Shown here piece by piece: positions 49,436 to 61,613 of a stretch of DNA of 64,000 nucleotides. The stretch is from Sarcocystis neurona. Taxonomy: Eukaryota > Apicomplexa > Conoidasida > Eucoccidiorida > Sarcocystidae. Position numbers and translations under genes: made by a program. The DNA lies in the NCBI GenBank assembly GCA_000727475.1, contig KL647289.1, positions 5,880,035 through 5,944,034 of the forward strand. The letters run 5' to 3'. The notes beneath the pieces were generated by a model that saw nothing but the letters and a program-made list of their open reading frames with translations, was not told the origin of the DNA and searched no databases. The stretch's first letter is position 1; every line of letters begins with the position of its first letter.

Positions 49436-50659
49436 ATGGAATTAAGTACCTCGTTTTTGAAATACGTCCATCAGCAGGGCCTGGAAAGAAAAGCACGCAA
49501 GGAGGAGCTCTTGCAGACGTGTTATGCCTTGTGGGCGATCCCGTCCATTTGCGCTTGGTGGGTTTTCGTGGGCTTTTTCTCTGATTTACTTTCCTATTCA
49601 GCAGGTGCCATCCATCTGTCCGCGCCGGCTGTGGACACCGTACTTTTCTCTGATGCAGGGATGTACGGCGACGGGCATAATATCGGTTCACATGCTGTCA
49701 CCCGGCTTGTGAGTGTGCCTCATTCAACCACGCCGTGTGACGATAGAGATAGGGACTTGCGTAGATACGACCCATACGGCGTCAGCATACCAGCACTCTT
49801 GGAAGCGGCTAGAACAAAGCACATGGCTGAAACAGCAGAGGTAGCTGAAGGAGAAGATGAAGGAGAAGAAGGAAGAGAAGGGAAAGATGTGGAGGAAAAG
49901 GAAGGCGATGAAGAAGAAATGAAAGAGGGACCGCCAGAAGAGGAGGCAATACAAAGTCAGGGAACAAGGAGTCTCGACATTACAAGCGATACCAGCAAGG
50001 ACCTCGAGGGTGACAAAGTTGTAGGCGGGGCACTGGAAGAAGATGAAGAGGAGAACAAAACGGGGGACAGAGTGGACAAACTGGAATCCGGTGCAGAGCA
50101 GAAGGCTGCAACAGAAACAGGAGACAAGCAAGGAGTTTTTCACCCACAACAAGGAACACCGACAGACACCACGCCACCGGTACACTTCGAAGGCAGTCAT
50201 CAAACAACAGGCGACGAAATGGCAACAAAGGGAAAGGCTGAACAAGGCATCCAACATGAAAGTGTAAACAACGAACGTGGACACGTGAGAGGTGGGGGCC
50301 TCGATGCGCCATCCAGCGGTGCGCAAAACAGAGATGACGGCGAGGAGAAGACGGGGAAGGAGTCGAACGCTAGAGAGCAAAACGAGCAGCCTGCGCAGCT
50401 CCTTTCCACGCCCGAAAGCACTCTGCATAAAAGAGAAGAGACGAACACAGATGTAGAACAATTTAGAGTCCAGTTTAGCTTCAAGCCTGATGTCATTATA
50501 CCTTCTGTTCTAAGGCCCACCGTACATTACAGGGAAGTAGTCGATAACAGTGGGCGGAAGTGGTTCGAGATTGCCTCTCTAACGAAGCCGGAGTTACTGA
50601 AACTGGAGGGTGATGATACGAGCACAATATATCACCGTCCTGGGGTCAACTACGCTTGA
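49436..50659 (+). CDS. Acidic protein with N-terminal signal-anchor, intact copy
   Basis: 407 residues from ATG 49,436; the frame also allows a start at 49,310 (449 residues). I prefer 49,436 because the unit-2 pseudogene keeps ATGGAA there. Residues 12-26 are charged, 30-54 are one hydrophobic segment with several tryptophans (ALWAIPSICAWWVFVGFF), and a type II orientation is likely. Residues about 134-170 are almost all glutamate, aspartate, glycine and lysine, encoded by a polypurine tract. A long polar region with many EKTG/EQ words follows. The last 65 residues are the best-conserved part against the pseudogene: VIIPSVLRPTVHYRE, then NSGRKWFEI, then a leucine/glutamate helix. I do not recognise the family. 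Its 3' end overlaps a minus-strand frame at 50,594-50,860. Shared anchor design with the neighbouring macro proteins hints at the same membrane, which is inference. Confidence 0.65.
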   Translation: MELSTSFLKYVHQQGLERKARKEELLQTCYALWAIPSICAWWVFVGFFSDLLSYSAGAIHLSAPAVDTVLFSDAGMYGDGHNIGSHAVTRLVSVPHSTTPCDDRDRDLRRYDPYGVSIPALLEAARTKHMAETAEVAEGEDEGEEGREGKDVEEKEGDEEEMKEGPPEEEAIQSQGTRSLDITSDTSKDLEGDKVVGGALEEDEEENKTGDRVDKLESGAEQKAATETGDKQGVFHPQQGTPTDTTPPVHFEGSHQTTGDEMATKGKAEQGIQHESVNNERGHVRGGGLDAPSSGAQNRDDGEEKTGKESNAREQNEQPAQLLSTPESTLHKREETNTDVEQFRVQFSFKPDVIIPSVLRPTVHYREVVDNSGRKWFEIASLTKPELLKLEGDDTSTIYHRPGVNYA

Positions 50660-50860
50660 CGGCTGCACGTTGCCGCCGCAGCCATTTGACCCAAGCAGGT
50701 CCAATCGAGGCCCCTGCTTAGGCAGAGTGTGTATTAATTCGCAGGAAAATTCTACAGTACATGAAAAGAAGGCAAAAACCTGAGCTCCACGATCCCCACC
50801 GGGCCTGAAGGGCGCGGCATCCGTTTTTTCCCTGAAATGTTTTTTTACAAACGTCCGCAC
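50594..50860 (-). pseudogene. Minus-strand ORF matching 29,223-29,960 (unit 3)
   Basis: 88 codons, in the same frame as the lower half of the minus ORF in unit 2. It overlaps the last 66 bases of the acidic-protein gene on the opposite strand. The upstream half present in unit 2 is broken here. Either a relic exon or a shadow of conserved DNA; I cannot tell. Confidence 0.3.
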
Positions 50861-53436
50861 TTGCCGGTGATGCGGCTGTGCAGAGGAACGTGCACGTGGT
50901 CATGCATGCCTTCCCCGATTATCACGGTTGTTAAAGGACGATCGGAAATGTACTCCAGTGGTCTTCCGTGTACTGGTAGCCTCTACGATGTTGTTTCAAC
51001 ACTGATGCACCTCAGGACTACACGTGTTTTGTGTCGTAACGACGCTGCTCGGGTATAGCTCCGTGTTAGCCTCGTATGTGGAGGCACTCTTCAATCTAGA
51101 CCGGGAGAACTTTCTGAATTTTGGCGCAGAGAGTCTCTTCGCCAAAGACTCGTTTTTCCGTCCGAACCAGCTGGCTCGCATTTTGGACACACGTCCCACA
51201 TAAGCACGCAGGCGGCTGGCATAGTCAAGAAGTTCGTGTGCGCTTCAAGCTGAAGAGAGTTTTTGCCACGGAAATACCACAGTGTAAAGTAACATGCTCG
51301 GTGTCCGTCGCACGGTCTTGAGGCAGTCCGTCACCGGGACAAGATATTCCTCTGTGGAAAGCTACTGTGTCTACTCTGCCTTGTGATCCAACTCGAGCAG
51401 TCTCCAGAAAGCCTCACTTTCAAGGCAGTGCTCGGAGTGGCAGTGGACCTCCCGTGCCCTCACCTGAAGTCTCGCACGCTGTGGGTAATTTTTCCAAAGA
51501 AAGTAGAAGACATGGGGATGACTTCAATTAGCTGTCATTTCCAGTTTTTACAAAGTGCAACTATACGGTGGTAAGCTGCATGCGATACACCGCAGTTGCT
51601 GAGCTGGGGGAAGGTACACTGCCTACCCAGTGCAGGTAGTGTAGAGATCCAACACTCACAGTTCCCTGCAGCGGCCCTTTTTTCATAGGTGCCACTGCTC
51701 CAGTACACACGGCGCTTTGTCTGTTCAGTGTACTGTACGATACCTGCCGCCGTGCGTTGTCTCCAGAACTTCTAAAAACTTCTAAAATCTAGAGCCTTCT
51801 GCGGGCAAGGTTCTTTCTGCGTGACGCATCGCGTCTTGCACGTATTTGAGATTTTTTGAAGCTGCCGACCAAGGAACGTGTAAGATCACGTCCTCTGCAA
51901 ACAAGGTGCTTTCTGAATGGAGGTTTGAAATTTCCTCGAGTTGTCGCCGCAAAAATTGATTGGCGTACAAGCGCCAAAACGGGTGGATTTCAATATGTGT
52001 GTTCATGTCTGTAGAGGTACGCATAAAATTCTTTCATGTGAGCTGTAAGACGTTGCAACACTCAAAGGCTACCTCATTATAATGGTGTACGCTGCCGGCC
52101 TCTGAACTCTCCATGTTGCGCGCTGGTGACATCCGGGTCTGCACTTTGCACATTCGGGGGCGCCTCTTTGAGCTGTATACATACTTGCATGTATATATTT
52201 AAACACTGAAACCCTTATGCTGTCTCCTCTGTATTACACGTTTATGCATCTGTGTATACGCGCACCAATTCGCTGAATGCTCAAACAAAGCTTTCGTGGT
52301 ATCCTCCCGCGCTGGCGTGCATGCACAGAGAATCAGAGGAATGAGAGCCGGATCATTTTGCATCTGACGCTTCACTGTCGACGACAACATATTAACAAAT
52401 TGTTCTGACAGGTTTGAGCAACAACGACGTGTTTCTGCCCAGATTCGAGGCAACTCGTAAAGTCAGCAGTATAAAAGACGCTTCGCTGCAGGTGCGCTCG
52501 CGGAAAGGAAAAAACACAAGTGTGACACTCCATTGCACATGGTGGTGCGCGGCCTGACCCAACCCATCAGGTATTAGAGCGTCTCACTCGCAGTAGCAGA
52601 TGTCGAGACTTCTCATTTTGAAAACACACGGCGGCAGTGGCCGCTCGAACTCGGGCAATTCTCCAGGACCCTAAAAACAGACGGACATCAGCGTATATTC
52701 ACGTCGCACCCGCATCTGCTGCAAAACTCTTCTGTCCAAACGGCACGACCGGTGCTGTGTGTCTTTTGCAAGGAGTCTGGTAATGAATATAAGCAAAGCG
52801 TGTGCGTTTTGAGTGTTTTTGACAAGCGTGCTTTGTTACCGAAGTAGGCGCGGACTTCAAATGGTCTCTGCAGCAATGTTAAACTATATCACGATCAACT
52901 ACTGTACGATTCCACTCTACGCAGTGAAATCTTTTATTTGGAGGCCATGTGAGTCATTCACATCAGGCATGTGCGCCCCTCCTAAAAAGCGTACCGTCAA
53001 ATTCATTGTCAAGACGAGCCTGAAAGTGTTTCAGATCTAAAGCGGCTGCTGAAGAGCTTGCAAAACAGGCAGCTCCTCATCTGAACGTATGCTCTCGGCG
53101 CCATTTTCAAATGGAAAACGTCGAAGTGGGCTTTAAATGCTCAAGACATACGTAAAATCGTGACCAGGTTCTCCTGTGCAGAACACCGATGTGTACGAAG
53201 TAATGCGTGCAGGAAGCTATATTGCACGAAGGAACGTACTCGCAGAATTGATGCAACACACTTTGTGGTAATACACTGCTATCGTCACCTACTCTTCCGT
53301 GGAAGCCAAGAACACGCCACCCGCACCGGCGTCCTCACTGTTTACCGCTAAATCTGGTACAAATTCCCTAACATTACAGGTAAGCTCCCTAAGCCCTGCG
53401 TTTATTCCAGCGTGTCGCGGAGAACGACCCGTTTGT
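50861..53436. other. Right end of the array and transition to single-copy DNA
   Basis: 50,880-50,940 matches about 29,560-29,610. 51,050-51,300 matches parts of 30,880-31,700 in unit 2; there, frames such as VRVRFKL in unit 3 and VKVHARF in unit 2 still align. After about 51,600 I find no further similarity to the array. Frames between 51,700 and 53,400 are short, and both strands are open at 51,780-52,024. No gene supported. Confidence 0.4.
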
Positions 53437-56400
53437 CTATAGGTCGGTCCTACGTACGTTTTTGCAGTCTGCAGCCGCTGTCACACTCTCTTCGTCTGCG
53501 TCGCCAGGGTCCTCCTGCGACACAGCTACGGGCACGCCTGCCCCCGTACATGACACCACTGGTGACGGCTGACCAACTTCTGCGTTTGGCTTTGCGACTG
53601 CATTTTGCTCAGCGGCCTCCTTCGCTTTAACATCCCCCTCATACACACGTACTCGATCCGTGGCAGAGTCTACCTTTCGGTGCCTCGTATCCTCTTCGTC
53701 GACTTTAAAATTAAGTTCAGCTGCTGAGTTGTCCTGGTCTTCAGCCGTATCTGACTCCGCGAGCTTTGCTTTAACTGCATCCTGATAGCTGGTTCTACAT
53801 CGGCTATCTACTGTCACCTTTTTCCATTCAATTTCACCCGCTGTGTTCGGCTGGCTGGTTTTAATTGGTGGTGAGCAGGCACCTCCAGCATTCTCAGCTC
53901 CACAAACATCTTCCACGATGTCCCCTTCTGTGTAATATTTTTCGCTGCTTGAGCGCTTCCCACTTCCCGTGGAGATGACCTGGCTCGCTACTGAGCTTCC
54001 TCCTCCTCCTGCTCCCCTGCAGCTGCCAGTGGCACCACTGCTGCCGCCGCGCGGACGCCCCCTGCGCCTGCTTCCACCGCAAGCACGAAACCGCTGCTCT
54101 GATCCACCCGGCCCTCCTGTGCCAACACCCCCTCTGCTGCTGTCCTGCCCGGTTTCCGCACCTTTGCGGGACCTCAGGCCATCCAATTCCCGCCTCGCAC
54201 TGCTCTGCCCTTCGTCTTCTCTGGTTGGCATTGCCTCTTTTCGTGATGTGCCACTGTATGATGTTAAGGCTTCGCTTCGCGTCTTCTGAGTGCCCAGTTG
54301 ACTGTTGTTGCCTGAGTTTTCCTCCTTACAAAGTGCTGAGGCGCCTCCACCACCCCGGCCCCCACAACTCGCCTCCCACCTACTGGTACTGCTGCCCTTG
54401 CTGCTGCCGCTGCCGGTGCCCTTGCTTGTGTTGCAGTCGTCAGCTGCAGCGCCAAGAAGCGTCACAGCACGATGCTGCAGCTGCGAACTCGCGCCACGAC
54501 CCCCTGTGACGCCACCAGCAGCAGCAGCTGCACTGCGATATCCTGCGGTACCTGCGACACCCGTACGCGTGGGCGGGCGGCCAATGCGATGGCAGGAATG
54601 ACGGAACTGCCGCATTCGCGTGTGTTCTTTGCATCCCTGCAATAGAAAAACACGAGTTAAGACTAAAGGATGGTGAAGCCCAACCTCCTTCCCGAAGGAA
54701 CGAATAGGTGCGGACTGGCTCACAGAAGACTTACGTACACTATTGTGTACGTCCCTTTTGCAAATGCTCGCACAGGTGCGTGCTCCGCGTGTCGTGCTGA
54801 GCAGCAGTCACGTGCACGACACCGGATCCACTTCAACGACGAACAGCGTAGTAACCTGGTAAGCTAGCAAAAATTCTTCCTGGCCCAACTCTGCGAGACA
54901 AGTGCAGAAAACGTCGTTTCTCTTTATACGATAATTCTGGAGATCCAGTACCCGGTGAGACGCTTTCAGTTTAGAAAAACAAATACACCTGCCCGACAGT
55001 GAGAGAAACGCACACACATACATACACACAGAGGAACAGGGCCAGACGTTTCTATCTGACGTAGGCGGGGTCCAACATCAGCACGGGTACGAAATTCTCA
55101 CCGTCTTCTCAGACAACTCAGCTTCCACGGCAGCCACAATCTCCTTGCAGCGCTCCTCCACTTGCTTCACGCTCCGAGAGGCGATGCGGAAGAAGCCGCG
55201 AGTGTCAAACCAGTAGTACTTGAGCTGCAGCACAGGGACGCCCTCCACACTCGAAAAAGCGGTACGTCGTAGGTCCAGCCATGCAGATATGCGAGTGCCA
55301 TGCTTGGACCCTTCAGTACACCTTTCATATTCAAGCAGCGTCAATTTGACACGTTTACACGTGGACCAATGAAAGTTCCACAGAGACGTGGGTCGACTCG
55401 TATACGACACACACACACACACACATATCGCACAGCCTGGAGAACAACTGCGGCACCACGTGACTATTCACATCCGGAAAAGACGTACAGACACGAACAC
55501 GTGAATGCTCTTTTTCGTACGAGTGGAAACCCGCAACCCTGTCAACCTGTCAGGATCACAGGCACACATATACGCCGACGCAGAGACACAGACAGGTACA
55601 CGCAAGCATACACACATACAGAAGACACACATAAGACAACAGCAAAGCCGCTACCACTATCCGTTCACGCCCCGTATCTGACGACACGCCTCTTCAGCGC
55701 GGACGGACGTACACATACGTGGAATAGGACCACATCGCTTTGATAACTCCCCCCTGTACGATGAAGACTGCTCGTCCTGCAACGTCCTTGTGATCACGGC
55801 AATGCCAGGCTATACAATCACCACGACTGGTACTCCTCTGTGCTTCCTTTCAATGTCGTACCAACAGTGTTCATTCGAATTTCAACCGCTGCGGCCAAAC
55901 ACAACCCACCGCTACGCCAGAATAACCAGTGATCCTCCGCAGCGACGACTGCATCCACAAGTAGATGTACATCTTCTACTGTCCGTCCTGTGAATCACGA
56001 CTGCCACTACTACTGTTCCTGATATCCCTGCTAGTACTACTAGTATTACTATTACTACTACTACTGTCCCTACTACTCGTACGACTACAACAATTACCAT
56101 CGCCAATACAAAACTACTACTATTAGCCTTGCTGCTACTCCTACGAATAGAACTTCAGAAATACAGCGTACTGCAAACATCAGGACCGAAGCCACTAGCA
56201 TACTGGGGTGGTACGCTCTCTTCCGAGAACATTTTGGTGTACGTGAAAGATGCCTGGCACCTCATCCGACTGGGGTCGGCTACATGAAGGACGCGCACAT
56301 CACTCCTGTTATTCAAAGAGACAGTGTGTCAGACACTTTGTTAATCACTTGTCGCCGAAAAGCAGTTGTGTCGCACGCGCGTGAGAAAGATTGGGTCGTG

Positions 56401-59400
56401 CATCCTCTTACAGCAGCGTGGACGAGGGCGTATGCATTAATGCCCTGCTCGTATAAGCCCCACAGCAGCATGCGATCTTCATCTCCAGTGAAGACAGAGC
56501 TTGGCGAGAGTCGCGCCGGCAGCTGTAAGTCCTGCGGTCGGGCGATCACTGACGAGCGCAGCTGCTCCTCCACCTGCAAACACAGCACCCCATGCACACA
56601 CCCGACGCAAACGTATACGGGTCCACATGGACGTCAGTGCAGCCACACACAGGCAGGTGTGCATACACATGCACCCACGCCACTCTGTCTCGTGCTTGGT
56701 TGCCCCTCTCGTGCCCGTATACAAACCTAGAAAGACACAGAAACTGGGAACGCTTCCTTTTGCGGCACCGTCCACGACGCACTCGGACGGAAGGCGGCAG
56801 GCACGCCACTCCTGTGGGCAGCAGAAACGGGAACGTCCCCCCGGCAGCACTTCTACAAGGAGTCGCGGTGGAAGCGTGAGAGGGAAGCCACTCCCGCAGC
56901 CAAGCGGCTGTAGCGGATACAGTAGCAGACGCGGCGGCAGGCGCAGCAGACGGCGCAGCACCCCGCACTAGTGGAGACACAGCAGCGCCAAGCGCAGCCT
57001 CCCATGTAGTGCACCGCAAGCGCACGCACAGCCGCCGTCTACGCAGCACCAGCGACCGCTACACAACAACACGCAGCAGCGGGGGGCGCCCGACAGACGA
57101 TGTGTAGCAGCAACTGCCGCCGGAGGTGCAGGAGCAGCTTAGGTGGACGGGTCGTGTTGTCTACAGGAAACAGATGTGTTGCAATGGTTACGGGAGCGGT
57201 CGTCTGTGGGGTATACAACTTCTGCCCCATAAATGTGTCTACGTTTGAACAGAGAGGCCGTCGTCGACGGCGACGACGAGAACAACGTACCATGCTTTGC
57301 ACAGCGCGCCGCTGAGAGTCAAGCGCTCCTCTGATATCCGCGGCCTTCTCCACGCGTTGCATGATGCGGTCTCCCTAACGACAGGCAAGCACCAGGAACG
57401 CAGACGTGAGCCAGCAACTACAGACATGCCACTATACACAGCAGATCATCCCACGTCCCTAGTTACGCACAAACACATACAAACACGTACACACATAGAG
57501 AAAAGTGTGCGTATATACGTGCCCACACACACACACACAGGCCTGACTACATATATATATATATATACACGGATACGTGTATACACACGTATAGGCGCAC
57601 GAATCAAGTGACTTCCACTCCCTCTCCTCACTTGCCCGGCAAATACCCCCACCGTCGACTGCATAGATCACACACATGTGCGCCCAATCCACACATATAC
57701 CCCAGCACAAATGCACACACGTATGTTTACATGCGTAGATATGTGTACGGAGATGAGGAGAGAGGCACATACGACGGCTCATAGGTTGGCCCTGACCCCG
57801 TTGAAGTAAACATACGTCGGGACATACAAGTAAACGTGTACAGGGCAGGCCCAGGGGCCCACGGGAAACGATCCCCGAGAGTACTCTGCCTTTGAATTCT
57901 CTTGGGAATTTTCCGCGCGTAGTCACCGTCCATCTCTCGTTTCCTAAGGTAGGTCTGTGTGCGAACCGGCTCACACTTTTCACCATTCCCCCGTATATGC
58001 GCTGCACATCTACTACATCTACTCAGACAACTGTCTGGACAGTTGCTGGCTTTTCTCACCCCATCAACTTCCAAGTATCGCTTGAAAAAGACGTCCGCGT
58101 ACTCCTGGAGGTCGTCGAGCGTTTTGCTCGTGCCGCGGAAGTACGCTACCCATGCCTCTTCCAGTCGATCTTTCCCATAGTGAATAAGCGCGCTGCGGAT
58201 AACGAGAGAATACGACCGGACGATAGACAAGCGTGCAGACACCACCCGACCTGTATAAAAGCAACTCTCCTCCCCTACTTCTGCTAGACGCGCACACCAA
58301 CGGTGTTACTACAACAGCAGTGCCAGATGAGGAACCTTATGACCTTCCGGGTGAACGCTGGGAGTGCGCGACCACAGGAAGATGCGAGGAGGGGTGGCGA
58401 GAGGGAGCAGAGACACGCACCGCAGTAATGCACCATACAGCAAATCCACCGTGGGTCCCTTACGTGCATCTATGGGGGTCACGAGACGTGTTGTTTGACT
58501 GCTTACAATCGTATGCAACACTTCATTATATCTCCTCAGAAAAACTTGGCATGCCGTTGAAGAACACCGAGAGCCGCTGCACAGCAACTACGCTTCCCAT
58601 ACATCATGCGACAACCTTACTTTACTGAGCGAGCCCCGCATACCGCCACTCGTATGAGTCCTGTCACATGTTTGTATGATCCTACAACTTCTGTTGTGCG
58701 TCCGCCGAGCAGTGTCCTAGTCAGACGCCACTTATTCTGCCTGGCACGAGGACTGATCTGAGGCTGCCAGGACTCCGCGTACTACTATAACTGCTACTAA
58801 AACTCTTACAAAATAGACATTCGAGTACAGAAACTGCTATTAGTACCACCGGTACTCAGTCCTACTACTACTATTGAGATTCCTACCATTTCTAAGACTA
58901 CTACTTGTACTACCACTACTGATCGCACTAGTACGACCACGACCACTCCCAGAGCCACAACAACAATTACTGCTACTACTGCTACTACTACCACTACTGC
59001 TACAAGCACTACCGGCACAACGTCTACTAGTGGAACTACCCGTACTACTAGATATCGCTACTACTGGTACTAGTATGACTACTGGACCACCTACCCTGAC
59101 TACCACTACAACTCACAACACAAGTACTACTCGCGCTAGTTGTATTATTAATACTACGGCCACTACAACGTTAACTACTCTGAAAAGACTACTGCTGGTT
59201 TGGCTGTAGTGCTCCCGGTACTCCCATTTGTACTACTGTTGCTACTACGACAACTGCTCCCGCTGTACCTACTACCACGTGCAGAGCCCCTCGCAGTACT
59301 AGCGCTACTGGTACCACTTCTTTCAATTCTACCGCTAATCCGATGCCTCCTCCTGGTGGTACTTAAACTCCACGTCAAGCTCGTAGTCCTACTACGATAA

Positions 59401-61613
59401 AGCGACGACAAATATTAGCGCCAAAAACCGGTCCTCCTAGTCCTTCTGCTCCTACCACTGCAGCACCTCTTCTACTAATGCAGCAACTAAGAGTGGCACT
59501 TCCACCGACACTGCATGTCTGCGCACCATCGTCCTGACGAAGACTTCTTGGTATACACATGAGCAGGACTCTCTTTTTCCCAGAGGGTACCAAGGCGTAA
59601 CGACTGCAAGAGATTACGCACATGCGGATGTAGCACTCGCTGTCCCGTGCAGCAACGCATACCTGACGAACTTGGTGAACTCCGTACGATTCCAATGACC
59701 GAAGCCTTCGGCCAGCAGGCGCTCCTGCAAATGCATAGACATAAGAAACGCCGTCTCAACAATTATACACCTCTCGAACTGTTGGTGCCCGTCTTCAAAT
59801 CTATCTCTCCCCCAACAGCATGCACTTGCGTGTCCCTCCGCGGCAAGCTCTCTCTACGCATGATTACTGCCAGGAAATGTGTGTCCAACTCTGCGATCTC
59901 GCTCCGTCTAAATTCACACAGTCTGACACGTGTACTCTCCACCGCCCTCCATGCGTTTGAGTATCAGACAGACGAAGCAAACGGGCGACACAGGCAGAGG
60001 AAGCCTGCCCCAGGGGCGGCACTGGGTCGTCTGTGGCCCCTGTGTATCTTTCACAGGAAGCGTGTGAAAGCTGCGTGCAATTAGTTCAAAACCGACCCAA
60101 GAAAACACAACAACCACGTCGACGACAGAGGTGGACAAAAACGAGAGGCATCGCGTAACAACAAACGACTACCCAACGCAGGACGAGACGGCTGGATGAC
60201 ACCTGCAGGAAAATCTGTCCAGACAGACATCGGGACGGCATCTTTGACGCAGGGTGCTGCAGATCGGCATTTGCGCAGGAAGACGAAATATACTGGAAGT
60301 GTGAAGAGAAGTGGGGCCTCAGGCCAAGATGCACTTGGGGACGCAGAAGCACACACAGACGCACACAGGCCGACGAGTGGGTCGTAGTGGACCGCAGACA
60401 CACACTCCTGCAGAACGGTCGAGACGGCCACTAGACCGCGGCACCTATGAAGTGCAAAGCAGCAGCAGGCTTCTGGGACAGCCAGAGACAGATATCATCC
60501 GACGTAAACCGGCGGCAGCGAGAGAAGCACACAGAGAGCACACATGCAGCTTCGTCATAGCCGGAGACACATCGGGAGACGGCGGACAGAAGCGCTTGCC
60601 GAGATCGGATTTCGCCCGCAGGGACTGAGAGGAAAAAGGCACAAAAAGTGAGAGGGAACATGCAACACAACGCACGAAACAGGAAACAGGCATCACCGCT
60701 AGACGCAGACTGCTAGATCTGGTACACCGGTATCCACGGGAATGTACACTGCCACACAGAGAGCGTCGTCGCAGATGTAAACGACACTCCACAGCCGCAG
60801 ACGACTGCGATAGTCCACACTGGCGAACGGAAGACGCCATCGCCTTACCTCTCTGTACCACCAACAACAGGGGACAGCAAATAACTTCCGCTGTGCTGCG
60901 GTTGGAGGAAAGAACGATCGAGTTGCCCGTCTGTGCCACTGCAAGTCGTTGTGGACACACAGACGGGCAACATATTTAACGCTTTTGCTTTTACAGCAGA
61001 CTACCCGCCGTGCGCATGAATGCTGCGGAATGCCAGGGCGTACGCCCTCAGGATTGCAGCCGCCGATCTGTTGATAAAATGTTTTGCGAAAGGTCTTCTA
61101 CCCAAAGAGCTGCTACCTGAGAGCCAAGCAGTCCAGGAGTAGTCGCCGAACGTGCTTCCCTCTTCAGACTACATGCACAGCGCAAGCCCGTGCCAACCGC
61201 CTCTCACCTACCTTTTCTTTACTCATTTCTTCGGTAAATTCTTGCGGGCGGTCGGGGTCGTTCTTGTCATCAAGATCTTCCTGTTGCAGCAGCTGGAGCA
61301 ATGCAGCAGAGTCTTCTTGATCGTCTTCTCCTGTTGCTCCCGCTTCCTCCTTCGCTGCCGCTTTGCGAGGGCGTCCCGCCTTCTTCTTCGGTCCGCCCGG
61401 GCTGCTGCTGCTCGCGCTCCCTGACCCTGCTCCTCCTCCCCCACCTGCGCTGCTGCTGCTTCTCTCCTCACTCCCCTCCTGCGGCTGCACGCCTCCCTGC
61501 TCGCCCTGCTCACTTCGCCTCGTTTCTTCGCCCGCTGACTGCTGCTCCCGCTGCTGCTGTTTCCCCGCTGCTCGTACTGCTACCTCAACTCCTGCCTCCG
61601 CGGCTTCTCCGTT
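53437..61613 (-). CDS. ISWI-family chromatin remodeller, C-terminal part (gene continues past the right edge)
   Basis: ISWI ATPases slide nucleosomes; the HAND-SANT-SLIDE module binds linker DNA. Exons placed by splice sites, phase and fit to ISWI: 61613(approximate start)-61212, 59724-59663, 58192-58060, 57374-57291, 56573-56412, 55224-55102, 54636-53437 (stop). The first holds an AT-hook (KKAGRPRKAA), acidic glutamine/leucine-rich sequence and ends EEMSKEK. It joins in phase 0 to ERLLAEGFGHWNRTEF, the usual start of the ISWI SANT domain, then a helix LDDLQEYADVFFKRYLEV, spacer DRIMQRVEKAADI, SLIDE start FTGDEDRMLLWGLYEQG, and SLIDE end YYWFDTRGF...VKQVEERCKEIV. The last exon adds 399 low-complexity residues with a second AT-hook (RRRGRPRGG), unlike the short tails of most ISWI proteins. 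Introns are 465-1,487 bases except one of 685. The ATPase must lie beyond 64,000; the HAND domain was not located. Confidence 0.8.
55400..55640. repeat. CA-rich microsatellite field in an ISWI intron
   Basis: An uninterrupted AC run at about 55,409-55,424, followed by degenerate ACACA/ACAGACAC words to about 55,640, in the intron 55,225-56,411. Confidence 0.85.
55985..56130. repeat. ACT trinucleotide array in an ISWI intron
   Basis: Imperfect ACT/TAC repeats with runs such as ACTACTACTACTG. On the transcribed minus strand they read AGT. Confidence 0.85.
57510..57610. repeat. CA and TA microsatellites in an ISWI intron
   Basis: An AC run at about 57,521-57,539, then a TA run at about 57,550-57,567, then degenerate ATACACGTATA words. 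Confidence 0.9.
58785..59420. repeat. Long imperfect ACT trinucleotide array in an ISWI intron
   Basis: About 630 bases dominated by ACT/TAC triplets with frequent substitution (ACTACTACTATTGAG, CTACTACTGCTACTACT and similar). It lies wholly within the intron 58,193-59,662. The serine/threonine-rich frames it produces on both strands are by-products. Confidence 0.9.

Noticed and set aside
49724..50461. 245-codon minus-strand frame rich in leucine, phenylalanine and cysteine
   Set aside because: It is the complement of the glutamate-rich part of the acidic protein gene; polypurine coding DNA leaves the reverse strand open and hydrophobic.
53969..54601. Plus-strand proline/leucine-rich frames
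   Set aside because: They are the complement of the glycine/serine/alanine-rich last ISWI exon, which fits splice sites and phase on the minus strand.
56479..57049. Overlapping arginine/alanine/threonine-rich frames of about 150-170 codons on both strands
   Set aside because: They are compositional. The region lies mostly in the intron between ISWI exons at 56,412-56,573 and 57,291-57,374, and no motif continues the protein.
58800..59420. Serine/threonine- and valine-rich frames on both strands
   Set aside because: They are translations of an imperfect ACT trinucleotide array inside an intron.
59800..60030. Minus-strand stretch with a helix-like RLCEFRRSEIAEL segment, considered as the ISWI HAND domain
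   Set aside because: The AT-hook exon ending EEMSKEK joins directly and in phase to the SANT exon, leaving no room for it, and its splice sites are weak.
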